Source: Rhodococcoides kyotonense
GTDB lineage: Bacteria > Actinomycetota > Actinomycetes > Mycobacteriales > Mycobacteriaceae
Assembly: GCF_001645385.1 (NCBI RefSeq)
Contig: NZ_LVHI01000008.1
Location: forward strand, 1 to 64,000
DNA: 64,000 bases
Direction: 5' to 3'
Shown here one piece after another: positions 56,745-64,000 of the stretch. A program made the translations under genes and the position numbers. Numbering within the stretch: the stretch's first letter is position 1; the number at the start of each line of letters is the position of its first letter. Under the pieces are notes generated by a model. It was not told where the DNA came from. It did no database searches and saw nothing but the letters and a program-made list of their open reading frames with translations.

Positions 56745-58208
56745 TCATGAGATCGGGCGCGTTCTGGGTGCGACCACATGGTCGGTCGGTACGGGCGCAG
56801 CAAGTGAGGCCGCCGAGGACAACGCCACACTCATTACGGCGATAAGCACGCCCGCGGTCCCCAGCAGGATCCATACCGTAATGCTGGCGTGTTTCCATCC
56901 CGCAGAGAGAGAGGCGCTGGTCGAGTTCGCGGCCAGGATCGTTCCGATGACCGCGACGCCGAGTGATGCGCCGACCTGTTTCGCTGTGGAGACCATGCTG
57001 GCGGCGACTCCCGCCTGGTCGTCGGGCAGTTCCGAGACGGCCGTGTCGTTGATCGGCGCGTTGAGCAACCCATACCCCGCTCCGAACACCAGGTAGGGGG
57101 CGGCGAGCCAGTAAAGCGGTGTGCTCGCGCCGGTCAGCAGCAACAATGCCGCCCCGAGTGCCAGTGCGCTGCCCGCGACAAGCAGAGGTGTGCGTGGGCC
57201 CCGGCTACTGAGCAAACGGCCGGATATCGGTGCGGTGATGATGGTGGCGACCGCCAGCGGCAATGTCAGCAGTCCGGCCTCGGACGGACTGAGATCGCGG
57301 ACAGTCTGCAGGTACAAAGTGTTGGCGAACATCAGACCGGAGAAGGCGAAAAATCCTAGGACCGACATGGCGAAGGCACTGGAGAAGGCGTAATTGGTGA
57401 ACAGTTCGAGCCGTACGAGGGGCTCGGGGTGCCGCCGCTCCCACGCAATCAACACCACCAGCGACAGCGCTGCGAGTACCAGGGCGACGAGGATGGACGG
57501 GGAGGTCCAACTTCGTCGCCCGCCCTCGATGATCCCGAAGACCAACGTGATGAGGAAGAACATCACCAGAATCTGCCCGAACGGGTCGAAGCGTCTCGGC
57601 TGCAACGCTTTCGATTCTGGAACGACGTACAGCGTGGCGAGGACTGCGATGATGCCGATTGGGACGTTGAGCCAGAAGATCGACTTCCAGCCGACAGAAT
57701 CGACGAGGAACCCTCCGACGAGTGGGCCGGCGGCGATGCCGACGCCGCTGGTCGCTGCCCACCATCCGATTGCTCGTGCGCGCGCTGCTGATTCGGTGAA
57801 GACGTTGGTCACGATTGCAAGTGCGACGGGGACCAGCATGGATCCGCCGACTGCTTGAACGACTCGGAACGAGACCAGCCATTGTTCGCTGGTCGATATC
57901 CCGCACATAGCCGACCCGAAAGTGAAGATAGCCAAACCAATTGCGAAGGTGCGCTTTCGACCGAAACGGTCTGCGATCGATCCCGACAGCATCAGCAAGC
58001 TGGCCAGCACCAACAGGTATGCGTCGACGGTCCATTGCAGTGTCGACAACGACGCATCCAAGTCACGGGCGATCGACGGCAGGGCAACGTTGACGATGGT
58101 GTTGTCCAAGGATGCAACGAGCACGCTGCTGCAGCAGATAGCGAGAATGGCGTAACGGGTGGCCGACGACGTGGTCGGGGACGTCGGCGGGAGGTCGGTT
58201 GAGGTCAT
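56745..58208 (-). CDS. MFS drug transporter, DHA2 (EmrB/QacA) family
   Basis: This 487-residue protein has 14 predicted helices. It has LVASLDNTIVNVALPSIARD in helix 1 (motif D1), GSIADRFGRKRTFAIGLAIF (motif A), and GIAAGPLVGGFLVDSVGWKS (motif C), all typical of the 14-TMS drug:H+ antiporters. The ATG at 58208 has an AAGGA site 6 nt upstream. It is divergent from the gene at 58507 across ~300 bp that contain a nested palindrome. It is likely an efflux pump for toxic compounds. Confidence 0.92.
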   Translation of the reverse strand: MTSTDLPPTSPTTSSATRYAILAICCSSVLVASLDNTIVNVALPSIARDLDASLSTLQWTVDAYLLVLASLLMLSGSIADRFGRKRTFAIGLAIFTFGSAMCGISTSEQWLVSFRVVQAVGGSMLVPVALAIVTNVFTESAARARAIGWWAATSGVGIAAGPLVGGFLVDSVGWKSIFWLNVPIGIIAVLATLYVVPESKALQPRRFDPFGQILVMFFLITLVFGIIEGGRRSWTSPSILVALVLAALSLVVLIAWERRHPEPLVRLELFTNYAFSSAFAMSVLGFFAFSGLMFANTLYLQTVRDLSPSEAGLLTLPLAVATIITAPISGRLLSSRGPRTPLLVAGSALALGAALLLLTGASTPLYWLAAPYLVFGAGYGLLNAPINDTAVSELPDDQAGVAASMVSTAKQVGASLGVAVIGTILAANSTSASLSAGWKHASITVWILLGTAGVLIAVMSVALSSAASLAAPVPTDHVVAPRTRPIS

Positions 58209-58308
58209 GCGGGTCCTTCGTTTCAGCAGCGCGATCCGTAGCCGCAATCGATCCCATGAGTGGTGGTCGGTGACAACGAGTATGTCGCGCCGTCGGCGGG
58301 CCCGTCAT

Positions 58309-58326
58309 GCGTCAATTGACGCGTCA
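58309..58326. promoter_or_regulatory. Nested palindrome operator candidate
   Basis: GCGTCAATTGACGC (58309-58322, perfect 14 bp) overlaps TGACGCGTCA (58317-58326, perfect 10 bp). A further TGACGCATGA half-match is at 58380-58389. The elements lie in the divergent gap between the MFS pump and the gene at 58507, as expected for a repressor site. No regulator gene adjoins it. The rest of the gap from 58209 to 58506 holds nothing else that I can identify. Confidence 0.5.
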
Positions 58327-58506
58327 TCGGATGCGGTGTTCGATGCGAACAGTGTTGTGCGACAGTCACTTGGGTCGTTTGACGCATGACAAGGACTATC
58401 GAATCGGGCGAGCATACGACGACACGAGCTGCCGCGGGATGCGACATCCGATTCGGTCACCGGCAAACGGCTGCTTCCTGAATTCGTTTGGAAAGGGGTA
58501 CACGCG

Positions 58507-59739
58507 ATGGCAGCACAGTGGTGCTCTCACGACAATCGCGCAGTCTCCGCTCGCCGACGCCGCGACAGTCTCGACGGTTCACCAGCCAGCTCGACTGCTT
58601 GTTCGTCCCGGTCCGATATGCCTGTCGGCTCGCGGGCCACAGGCACGGAGCTAATGGTCGTCGACGACCAGGGCGTCGACGGCGGCGCGCTTCCGGTCGG
58701 TATTCTGCACGCTTACGCCCATATTCGCCGCGCTGCCGCGTACTCGAACGGTGCCCGAGGCGTGGCGTCATTGAATATCGCCGGTGCCATCACAGCAGCT
58801 GCCAATCACGTCGTCGACGGCGATCTCGATGACCAGTTCCGCGCCGATGTGTGCCACTGCAGGAGCGTGTCCGAAGTAGGCGCGGCCGTCGATCAGATGC
58901 TCGCCGACCGTGCATCTGTCTTGCTGGGACAGACCGGTGGATCGAAGATGACTGTTCGACCTTCCGATGTATCAGCCCTACAGGATCCGTCGCACAGCTT
59001 CATGGCCGCTGCGACGATCGCGACAGCTGTCGAAGTCTCTCGAGTGCTGCTGCCCGGCGCGGTGCTGTTCCGGAACGCGATTGTGGAGTTCAGCCGGCGC
59101 CTGGACAGCGATGCGGCGCTCGATGTCGGCGATCCAGCAGCGGCAAGCGCAGCCGCCGCATGCATGAAGAGATGGGCGCGGCGCATACTGCTGACTGTCG
59201 ATGCGGCACAGAAATCGACCGACCGGCCGTTGACCGTTTATCTCGGCCCCGCAGACTCCGACCCCAGTGCACCTGCACTCGACATCAACTCTGTCGCACG
59301 GTATCTCGCCGACTCGACAGGGCTCCCTCTCCAGGGGACAGGACGTAGACGGCTCGGCGACTCGAACACGATATCCGCGCTGTTCAACAGCGTCGAAGCA
59401 GTCGCCTCTGTGATCGAACAAACAACGCAGCAGATAGCTTTCGCAGGGAAGCCATATTTCGCATCGGAAAGCGCACGACGTGTGGGTGCAGCGAACGCGG
59501 TGCACACGATCTATTCGACTGCGTGCCAGAGAACAGCCGGCGTCTGCGCAAGCGTTCTCGCACCGCGCCAACGCCGCATCGAATCGGGTGACGTCGTTCC
59601 GCCGGTCCCTCTGCACGGCTGGGCCGCCGACCTGCTGACCGTGACCACGTCGTTGAGCGATGCCATCACCGAACTGAGATCCTCGGTCGTCGAGCCACTC
59701 GCTCGGCGCGCCGTCGCTCCGGCATGTCGAATCGCCTAG
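58507..59739 (+). CDS. Degenerate aspartase/fumarase-superfamily protein
   Basis: The 410-residue protein starts at an ATG with GGAAAGGGG 9 nt upstream. Residues ~55-140 align with the N-terminal part of aspartate ammonia-lyases: GALPVGILHAYAHIRRA in the place of the GIHTLRA region, then AANHVVDGDLDDQFRADV for the conserved DQF-DV block. The NMSQSTND block is replaced by SALQDPSHSF, and the signature loop GSSxMPxKxNP cannot be found; GKPYFASESARRVGAANAVH stands there. The middle helices keep the superfamily pattern. It is probably not an active lyase. This assignment is by eye and moderate. Confidence 0.5.
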   Translation: MAAQWCSHDNRAVSARRRRDSLDGSPASSTACSSRSDMPVGSRATGTELMVVDDQGVDGGALPVGILHAYAHIRRAAAYSNGARGVASLNIAGAITAAANHVVDGDLDDQFRADVCHCRSVSEVGAAVDQMLADRASVLLGQTGGSKMTVRPSDVSALQDPSHSFMAAATIATAVEVSRVLLPGAVLFRNAIVEFSRRLDSDAALDVGDPAAASAAAACMKRWARRILLTVDAAQKSTDRPLTVYLGPADSDPSAPALDINSVARYLADSTGLPLQGTGRRRLGDSNTISALFNSVEAVASVIEQTTQQIAFAGKPYFASESARRVGAANAVHTIYSTACQRTAGVCASVLAPRQRRIESGDVVPPVPLHGWAADLLTVTTSLSDAITELRSSVVEPLARRAVAPACRIA

Positions 59740-59798
59740 CAGGCACAGGAAACACGGAGAACAGCCGAACCAGCAAATGCGGGGGAAGTAGGTCGACG

Positions 59799-60578
59799 AT
59801 GAGTGTGTGGATGTTCACCGGCCCCCAGTCCGGCGTGGTCGGCGCGTTGGTCACTCGGCTGCTGAGCGACGGGGACGACGTAGTCGAACTCGTTCCCCGA
59901 GATAGTGCCGGTAGTCCTCCATCGAGGGCTGGTGCCCGCCGCACCGCAGCAATCTCTATCGGTGACATCGGCGATCCCCGTGATGCCGATCGGGCAGTCG
60001 AGGAAGTGGTCGAGATGTTCGGCGGACTGGACTTCCTGGTCAACGGCCCTGCACCGCGCGCCGACCCGCCCGCTGGCGGCGCTACGACGTTGCACGTCAA
60101 CCCATTCGGCATCGTCAACATGACACGCGCAGCGGCGCATGTGTTCCGCGCCCAAAACAGTGGGCGCGTGTTCAACATGCACACCGCACCGACCCTCCTC
60201 GGCGATCACCGGGCCCATGACGACCGGAAACCTGCACTGTTCAGTTGCACGATGTTGGGCGAAGGCCTCAGAGCTTTGCTCGAGCCGTCGGCAGATCTGA
60301 CGGTGGTGCAGACGTACATGCTCGACAAGCCTGAGCGAGGCTCGTGGCACGCGGCCGCCGAGGCCCTGCATCGGGCTGCACGGTGTGGCAGGCCGCCGGC
60401 CAACCTCGAGATCCGGCCGGATCTGACGTTGTGCGGCGCACCGACGACCATTTCGGAGCAGCTGCCACCCAGCGGGTCATTTGACTCAGGCGTTCGGTGC
60501 TGCGGTCAGAAATCATTGCGCTACAACCTGTCCGCTCCTGCCAAGGTCCATCGACACTGTCCCAAGGAACCTCCATGA
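59799..60578 (+). CDS. Degenerate short-chain dehydrogenase
   Basis: The 259-residue protein has a Rossmann-like N-terminus (WMFTGPQSGVVGALVTRLL) and the central SDR block (GGLDFLVNGPAPRAD, NPFGIVNMTRAAAHVFRAQ, GRVFNMHTAP). The motifs are eroded: TGxxxGxG reads TGPQSGVV, NNAG reads VNGP, and the catalytic YxxxK reads FSCTM. It is unlikely to be an active dehydrogenase. Its stop overlaps the next ATG (ATGA), and it follows the lyase-like gene by 59 bp. The start at the ATG at 59799 is preferred over a longer frame. Confidence 0.6.
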   Translation: MSVWMFTGPQSGVVGALVTRLLSDGDDVVELVPRDSAGSPPSRAGARRTAAISIGDIGDPRDADRAVEEVVEMFGGLDFLVNGPAPRADPPAGGATTLHVNPFGIVNMTRAAAHVFRAQNSGRVFNMHTAPTLLGDHRAHDDRKPALFSCTMLGEGLRALLEPSADLTVVQTYMLDKPERGSWHAAAEALHRAARCGRPPANLEIRPDLTLCGAPTTISEQLPPSGSFDSGVRCCGQKSLRYNLSAPAKVHRHCPKEPP

Positions 60579-60991
60579 AGATCTCTCGTCTCGCCACTAT
60601 CGCCGGATCGGCCGTTCTGACAGTGGCCGCCAGCCTCGCTCTCGCCGGCCCTGCACTTGCCGACGACAACGCTTCCACCCACGACGTGTACGTGCACCTC
60701 CCGCGCGGGGCTCACCTCCCAGTGCCGCCTGGTTCGATTCCCGTGGGGGCTTCCACAATCCACTACCAGCCTTCCGACATCGGACGCGACATCGTCCGGG
60801 TCGAGGCGTTTCCCGGCCTCGACTACAGCAGGTTCGTCGTGATCGGTGCAAGTCAATTCACCGCTTACGGCGAGCCTTTCGCCACGGAAACCGAATGCTT
60901 CGACCTCGGGAACTTCCTGGTGAATCAGAAGGAAGAGACGAATTTCCTCTGTCAGTGGCAGCCGGGCGGCTTCCAGTTGTTCGTCGAATAG
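60575..60991 (+). CDS. Secreted protein of unknown function
   Basis: The 138-residue protein has a clear signal peptide (MKISRLATIAGSAVLTVAAS, cut after LA before DD near residue 30). The mature part (~108 residues) has two Cys in TECFDLGNF and NFLCQW that may pair, and little charge clustering. It is translationally coupled to the SDR-like gene. The family is not recognised. Confidence 0.8.
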   Translation: MKISRLATIAGSAVLTVAASLALAGPALADDNASTHDVYVHLPRGAHLPVPPGSIPVGASTIHYQPSDIGRDIVRVEAFPGLDYSRFVVIGASQFTAYGEPFATETECFDLGNFLVNQKEETNFLCQWQPGGFQLFVE

Positions 60992-61073
60992 GCACTGTGA
61001 ACGTCACTGCCTGCGCCGCCGATCTCACCGCAGCGCAGGGGCTGTGCGCGGACCGCCGCGAGAAAGGACATCC

Positions 61074-61427
61074 ATGACCAGCCTTGCCGACTTCATCGAT
61101 CCATCTATGCCGCCCAGCGGAACAGGTTGTGCCGAGTGCGACCAGTCGGGCAGTTGGTGGGTGCACCTGCGACGGTGCGCCAAATGCGGCCATATCGGTT
61201 GCTGTGACGATTCCCTGAACCGTCATGCCAGCGCGCACGCGGCTGCCACGGGCCACCGCATCATCCAGAGTTTCGAACCCGACGAAATGTGGTTCTGGGA
61301 TTACGGATCTGCCCAGTTCGCCGACAGCGGCCCTGCCCTCGCACCTCCGCGAAGCCATCCCGACACGCAATCGGTGCCCGGACCCGCCGAACGACTACCC
61401 CGTAATTGGCCCGAAATGCTCGGCTAA
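61074..61427 (+). CDS. UBP-type zinc finger protein
   Basis: The 117-residue protein has a ZnF-UBP domain at ~18-65: CAECDQSGSWWVHLRRCAKC, then GHIGCCDDSLNRHASAHAAA and TGHRIIQSFEPDEMWFWDY. The Cys/His ligand spacing (CxxC, CxxC, HxxxH) is intact. In eukaryotes such fingers bind the free C-terminus of ubiquitin; in actinobacteria the ligand is unknown. An AGAAAGGA site precedes the ATG. It sits between a secreted protein gene and a hydrolase gene. Confidence 0.88.
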   Translation: MTSLADFIDPSMPPSGTGCAECDQSGSWWVHLRRCAKCGHIGCCDDSLNRHASAHAAATGHRIIQSFEPDEMWFWDYGSAQFADSGPALAPPRSHPDTQSVPGPAERLPRNWPEMLG

Positions 61428-61462
61428 TTCCCCAGCCCCCAACCAACAAGGAGACAGACACC

Positions 61463-62284
61463 ATGGCTTACTTCACCACAACCGACGGAACCGAGATCTA
61501 CTACACCGAGCAGGGCACCGGAAAACCGGTACTACTCAGCCACGGCTGGCCGTTGTCCTCGGACGCGTGGCAGGTCGAGCTGAAACTGCTCGCCGACGCC
61601 GGCTACCGCGCCATCGCACACGATCGCCGCGGCCACGGCCGGTCGTCGAAAACCTACGACGGCAACGACATGGACACCTACGCGCGCGATCTCGCCGAAC
61701 TCGTCGAGCACCTCGACCTGCAGGATCTGACGCTCATCGGACACTCGACCGGGGGAGGTGAAGTCGTCCGCTACGCGGCACAACACGGCGGCACGCGGGT
61801 ATCGAAGGTGATCACCGCCGGTGCAGTCCCCCCGATCATGGTCAAGTCCGACGCCAACCCCGACGGCACACCCATCGAGGTGTTCGACGGTATCCGTGCT
61901 GGCGTCCTCGGTGACCGGTCGCAGTTCTACCTCGAACTCGCCGAGTCCTTCTTCGGCGCCAACCGCGACGGCTCGCACGTCTCACAGGGAGCAAAGTACG
62001 ACTTCTGGCGTCAAGGCATGCTGGTCAACCTCGCGGCCGCCTACGACTGCGTCAAGGCGTTCTCCGAGACCGACTTCACCGAGGATCTCAAAGCCCTGGC
62101 CGTGCCGATCCTGATCGCCCAGGGCGACGACGATCAGATCGTTCCGGTCGCCGACGCCGCACACAAGTCCATCGAACTGGTCAAGGACGGCACCTTGAAG
62201 ATCTATCCCGGTGCACCGCACGGCATCTACGGCAACTACCAGAAGGCCTTGGACGCAGACATCCTCGCGTTCATCGCCGACTAA
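61463..62284 (+). CDS. Alpha/beta hydrolase, cofactor-free haloperoxidase/esterase type
   Basis: The 273-residue protein begins MAYFTTTDGTEIYYTEQGTG. It has the oxyanion block SHGWPLSSDAWQ, the nucleophile Ser in LIGHSTGGGEVVRY near residue 95, the acid in QGDDDQIVPV and the His in GAPHGIYGNY. This set is typical of non-haem chloroperoxidase/arylesterase relatives. The natural substrate is unknown. A strong hairpin follows the gene, so it probably ends the transcript. Confidence 0.92.
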   Translation: MAYFTTTDGTEIYYTEQGTGKPVLLSHGWPLSSDAWQVELKLLADAGYRAIAHDRRGHGRSSKTYDGNDMDTYARDLAELVEHLDLQDLTLIGHSTGGGEVVRYAAQHGGTRVSKVITAGAVPPIMVKSDANPDGTPIEVFDGIRAGVLGDRSQFYLELAESFFGANRDGSHVSQGAKYDFWRQGMLVNLAAAYDCVKAFSETDFTEDLKALAVPILIAQGDDDQIVPVADAAHKSIELVKDGTLKIYPGAPHGIYGNYQKALDADILAFIAD

Positions 62285-62292
62285 TTCTTCAT

Positions 62293-62337
62293 GATGCCGT
62301 GGCACCGGAATTCGCGAGTTTCCGGTGCCGCGGCATC
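62293..62337 (+). terminator. Strong hairpin terminator
   Basis: GATGCCGTGGCACCGGAA pairs with TTCCGGTGCCGCGGCATC (18 bp, one G-T) around a 9 nt loop, 9 nt after the hydrolase stop. There is no T-run, as is common in high-GC actinobacteria. Confidence 0.7.
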
Positions 62338-62380
62338 GCCGTAGTGCGCACGAACTTCGCCGACGAGAGGCAGCTCGACC

Positions 62381-63637
62381 ATGGGACACCCCACCGAAGT
62401 CGTGCAGGTGTATGGACGAAGCCAGTGCCGCCGCGCCTTCGAAATCCGAGATTTCCTCAGCCGCAGCGTCGTTCATTTCTCCTGGACTGCAGTTGATACC
62501 GATTTCGACTGCACCCGGCTCATCGGATTGCCCCTCACGGACGCGGGCCTACCGATCGTCGATCTTCCCGGCGGGACACGCCTGCGCTCGCCGAGCGTCA
62601 CCGAGATCGCGAACCGGCTCGGCTGGGTCAAACAGCCGAAACTGCGTGAATACGACGTATCGATCTACGGTGCGGGCCCGGCGGGACTATCTGCTGCGGT
62701 CTACGCGGCATCGGAAGGTCTCAGTGTGGTCGTCCTGGAGCGGGACGCGATCGGTGGCCAAGCCGGCTACAGCAGCCTGATCGAACACTACCTGGGTTTC
62801 CCTGGTGGTATATCCGGCCGAGAACTGGCAGAGCGGGCCCGTCAGCAAGCGGTATCCTTCGGAGCGGAGCTTCTGCTCATGCGAGACGGATGGCGAGCCC
62901 AGTTCGAGGACAACCGCGTTCGCACCATCCTCAACGATGGAACCACTCTGGTGGCGAGGTCCAACATCTGCGCAACCGGAGTCGAGTGGCGGCGCTTGGG
63001 TCTGGCCCGCGAGGACGAATTCATCGGCCGCGGCCTGTTCTACGGCGCCGGAACCAGCGAAGCACCGAACTGTGAAGACCTCGAGGTTTTCGTGGTCGGT
63101 GGCGGAAACTCGGCAAGTCAAGCGGCGATGAACCTGTCCGCCTACGCCAAACACGTCACCATGCTGGTTCGCGGAACGAACCTGTCGGCCACGTTGTCCG
63201 CTTACCTCGAACAACGGGTGACACAACAGCCGAACGTCACGATCCGCACGTGCAGCAGGGTCACCGAACTCGACGGCACCGGCAGCCTCACCTCCATTCG
63301 AATCGAAGACTCTCGAACCGGCGTCGCCGAATCTGTCGACACCGCTCGACTGTTCGTGTGCATCGGGGGCGAACCCGACACCGAATGGGCGGCGCAGACA
63401 CCGGTTGTCCGCGATCACCACGGATTCCTCGTCACCGGCTCAGACCTCGAAGAAAGCCCCCGCAGATCCACCTGGCCGTTGGAGCGGACACCGTTTCATC
63501 TGGAAACCGCGGTGCCGGGTTCGTTCGCCGCTGGCGATGTCCGGCGCAACTCCGTCAGACAGGTCGCGTCGGCTGTCGGTGAAGGTGCCATGGCGGTGAC
63601 CTTCGTCCACCACTATCTCTCGACCGTCCTCGCGTAG
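62381..63637 (+). CDS. Thioredoxin-reductase-like flavoprotein without CxxC (copy 2)
   Basis: The 418-residue protein is a close relative of the one at 45826-47097, in the same orientation. It keeps the N-terminal glutaredoxin-like part (VVQVYGRSQCRRAFEIRDFL, with SQCR at the CxxC position, so one Cys returns), the FAD loop IYGAGPAGLSAAVYAASEGL, AIGGQAGYSSLIEHYLGFPG, the NADPH loop VVGGGNSASQAAMN and FAAGDVRRNSVRQVASAVGEG. The disulfide cysteines of thioredoxin reductase are missing. It may reduce another redox partner. It follows the hydrolase across a terminator. Confidence 0.87.
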   Translation: MGHPTEVVQVYGRSQCRRAFEIRDFLSRSVVHFSWTAVDTDFDCTRLIGLPLTDAGLPIVDLPGGTRLRSPSVTEIANRLGWVKQPKLREYDVSIYGAGPAGLSAAVYAASEGLSVVVLERDAIGGQAGYSSLIEHYLGFPGGISGRELAERARQQAVSFGAELLLMRDGWRAQFEDNRVRTILNDGTTLVARSNICATGVEWRRLGLAREDEFIGRGLFYGAGTSEAPNCEDLEVFVVGGGNSASQAAMNLSAYAKHVTMLVRGTNLSATLSAYLEQRVTQQPNVTIRTCSRVTELDGTGSLTSIRIEDSRTGVAESVDTARLFVCIGGEPDTEWAAQTPVVRDHHGFLVTGSDLEESPRRSTWPLERTPFHLETAVPGSFAAGDVRRNSVRQVASAVGEGAMAVTFVHHYLSTVLA

Positions 63638-63658
63638 CCGGGCCCGCATTCACCCGGC
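63637..63658. terminator. Short hairpin between convergent genes
   Basis: GCCGGG and CCCGGC pair across 10 nt between the flavoprotein and the LuxR-type regulator, which are convergent. The pairing is short, so confidence is low. Confidence 0.4.
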
Positions 63659-64000
63659 CATCGACGATTCCTCGGGGCTCATCTGCTCGTCGTAGCGGAT
63701 CAACGCATCACGCAGCGCGGAGCGTTTTGTGATTTGGAGCTTGGGAAATGCGCGATACAGATGGCCGCTGACGGTGCGGGCCGACAAGTACAACTGCAGC
63801 CCGATTTCTTTGTTGGTCAGCCCTGATGCAGCCATCGACGCGATTCGATGTTCCTGCCCAGTCAGCTCGGCGAATGTGAACCCGGTCGAATCGCGCTGCG
63901 CAGTGCCTGCCGCGCGTAGTTCCTCTTCGGCCCGTCGCGTCCATGGTTCGGCGCCGAGCCGGTCGAACAGATCCGCTGCGTGCGTCAACTGGCGGCGACT
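63650..64000 (-). CDS. LuxR-family regulator, C-terminal part
   Basis: This partial gene enters from the right edge and ends at 63650. The visible 116 residues include the tail of a helical repeat region (SRRQLTHAADLFDRLGAEPW, typical of large ATP-binding LuxR/LAL regulators) and a LuxR-type DNA-binding domain (FTFAELTGQEHRIASMAASG, LTNKEIGLQLYLSARTVSGH, LYRAFPKLQI). It is convergent with the flavoprotein gene. The N-terminal part lies outside the window. Confidence 0.85.
   Translation of the reverse strand, partial: SRRQLTHAADLFDRLGAEPWTRRAEEELRAAGTAQRDSTGFTFAELTGQEHRIASMAASGLTNKEIGLQLYLSARTVSGHLYRAFPKLQITKRSALRDALIRYDEQMSPEESSMAG

Overview
The window is high-GC DNA from a mycolic-acid-containing actinomycete. 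I infer Rhodococcus or a close relative, because it carries galactofuranosyltransferases, a galactan-type ABC exporter, a mycolyltransferase-like esterase, a bacterial proteasome activator, and an encapsulin paired with a dye-decolorising peroxidase. From memory, the order quinone oxidoreductase, desulfurase-like protein, Bpa, Wzm, Wzt and GlfT1 matches the Mycobacterium tuberculosis Rv3777-Rv3783 neighbourhood.

From 1 to 19.9 kb lies a conserved cell-envelope core. It holds rmlC (partial), rmlA and rmlB for dTDP-rhamnose and a three-gene set resembling type VII secretion substrates. A tightly overlapping five-gene membrane glycosylation operon runs leftward from 10045 to 4512. Next come a GlfT2-family galactofuranosyltransferase, a TylF-like methyltransferase, glfT1-wzt-wzm and bpa. 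Several gene boundaries here carry a recurring palindrome. From 20 to 27.7 kb are housekeeping genes and three tRNAs: Ser-UGA, Ser-GCU and Arg-ACG.

From 27.8 to 29.1 kb, directly downstream of tRNA-Arg, there is no intact gene. What remains are fragments, one of which looks like the DNA-binding part of a tyrosine recombinase. I read this as the left edge of an old integrated island.

From 29.1 to 49 kb is a catabolic accessory region with two related modules. The left module has an ABC importer (substrate-binding lipoprotein, two permeases, ATPase), a broken 2,6-dihydroxypyridine-hydroxylase-like flavoprotein, and a divergent GAF/PucR-type regulator. The right module has GAF/PucR and LysR regulators, an aldehyde dehydrogenase interrupted by one amber codon, an MFS importer, an intact copy of the flavoprotein, a cupin, an ACMSD-like amidohydrolase, an OYE-type reductase, a thioredoxin-reductase-like flavoprotein, and the DyP-encapsulin pair. 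Several genes in this region are broken.

From 48.9 to 64 kb are a two-component system with an extra stand-alone receiver protein, transporters, a YdeP-type molybdoenzyme, and a second cluster. That cluster contains relatives of a fumarase/aspartase and of a short-chain dehydrogenase that both appear to lack their catalytic motifs, a secreted protein, a UBP-type zinc finger, an alpha/beta hydrolase, a second thioredoxin-reductase-like protein, and a LuxR regulator cut by the window end.

All calls come from reading the sequence. No database search was run.
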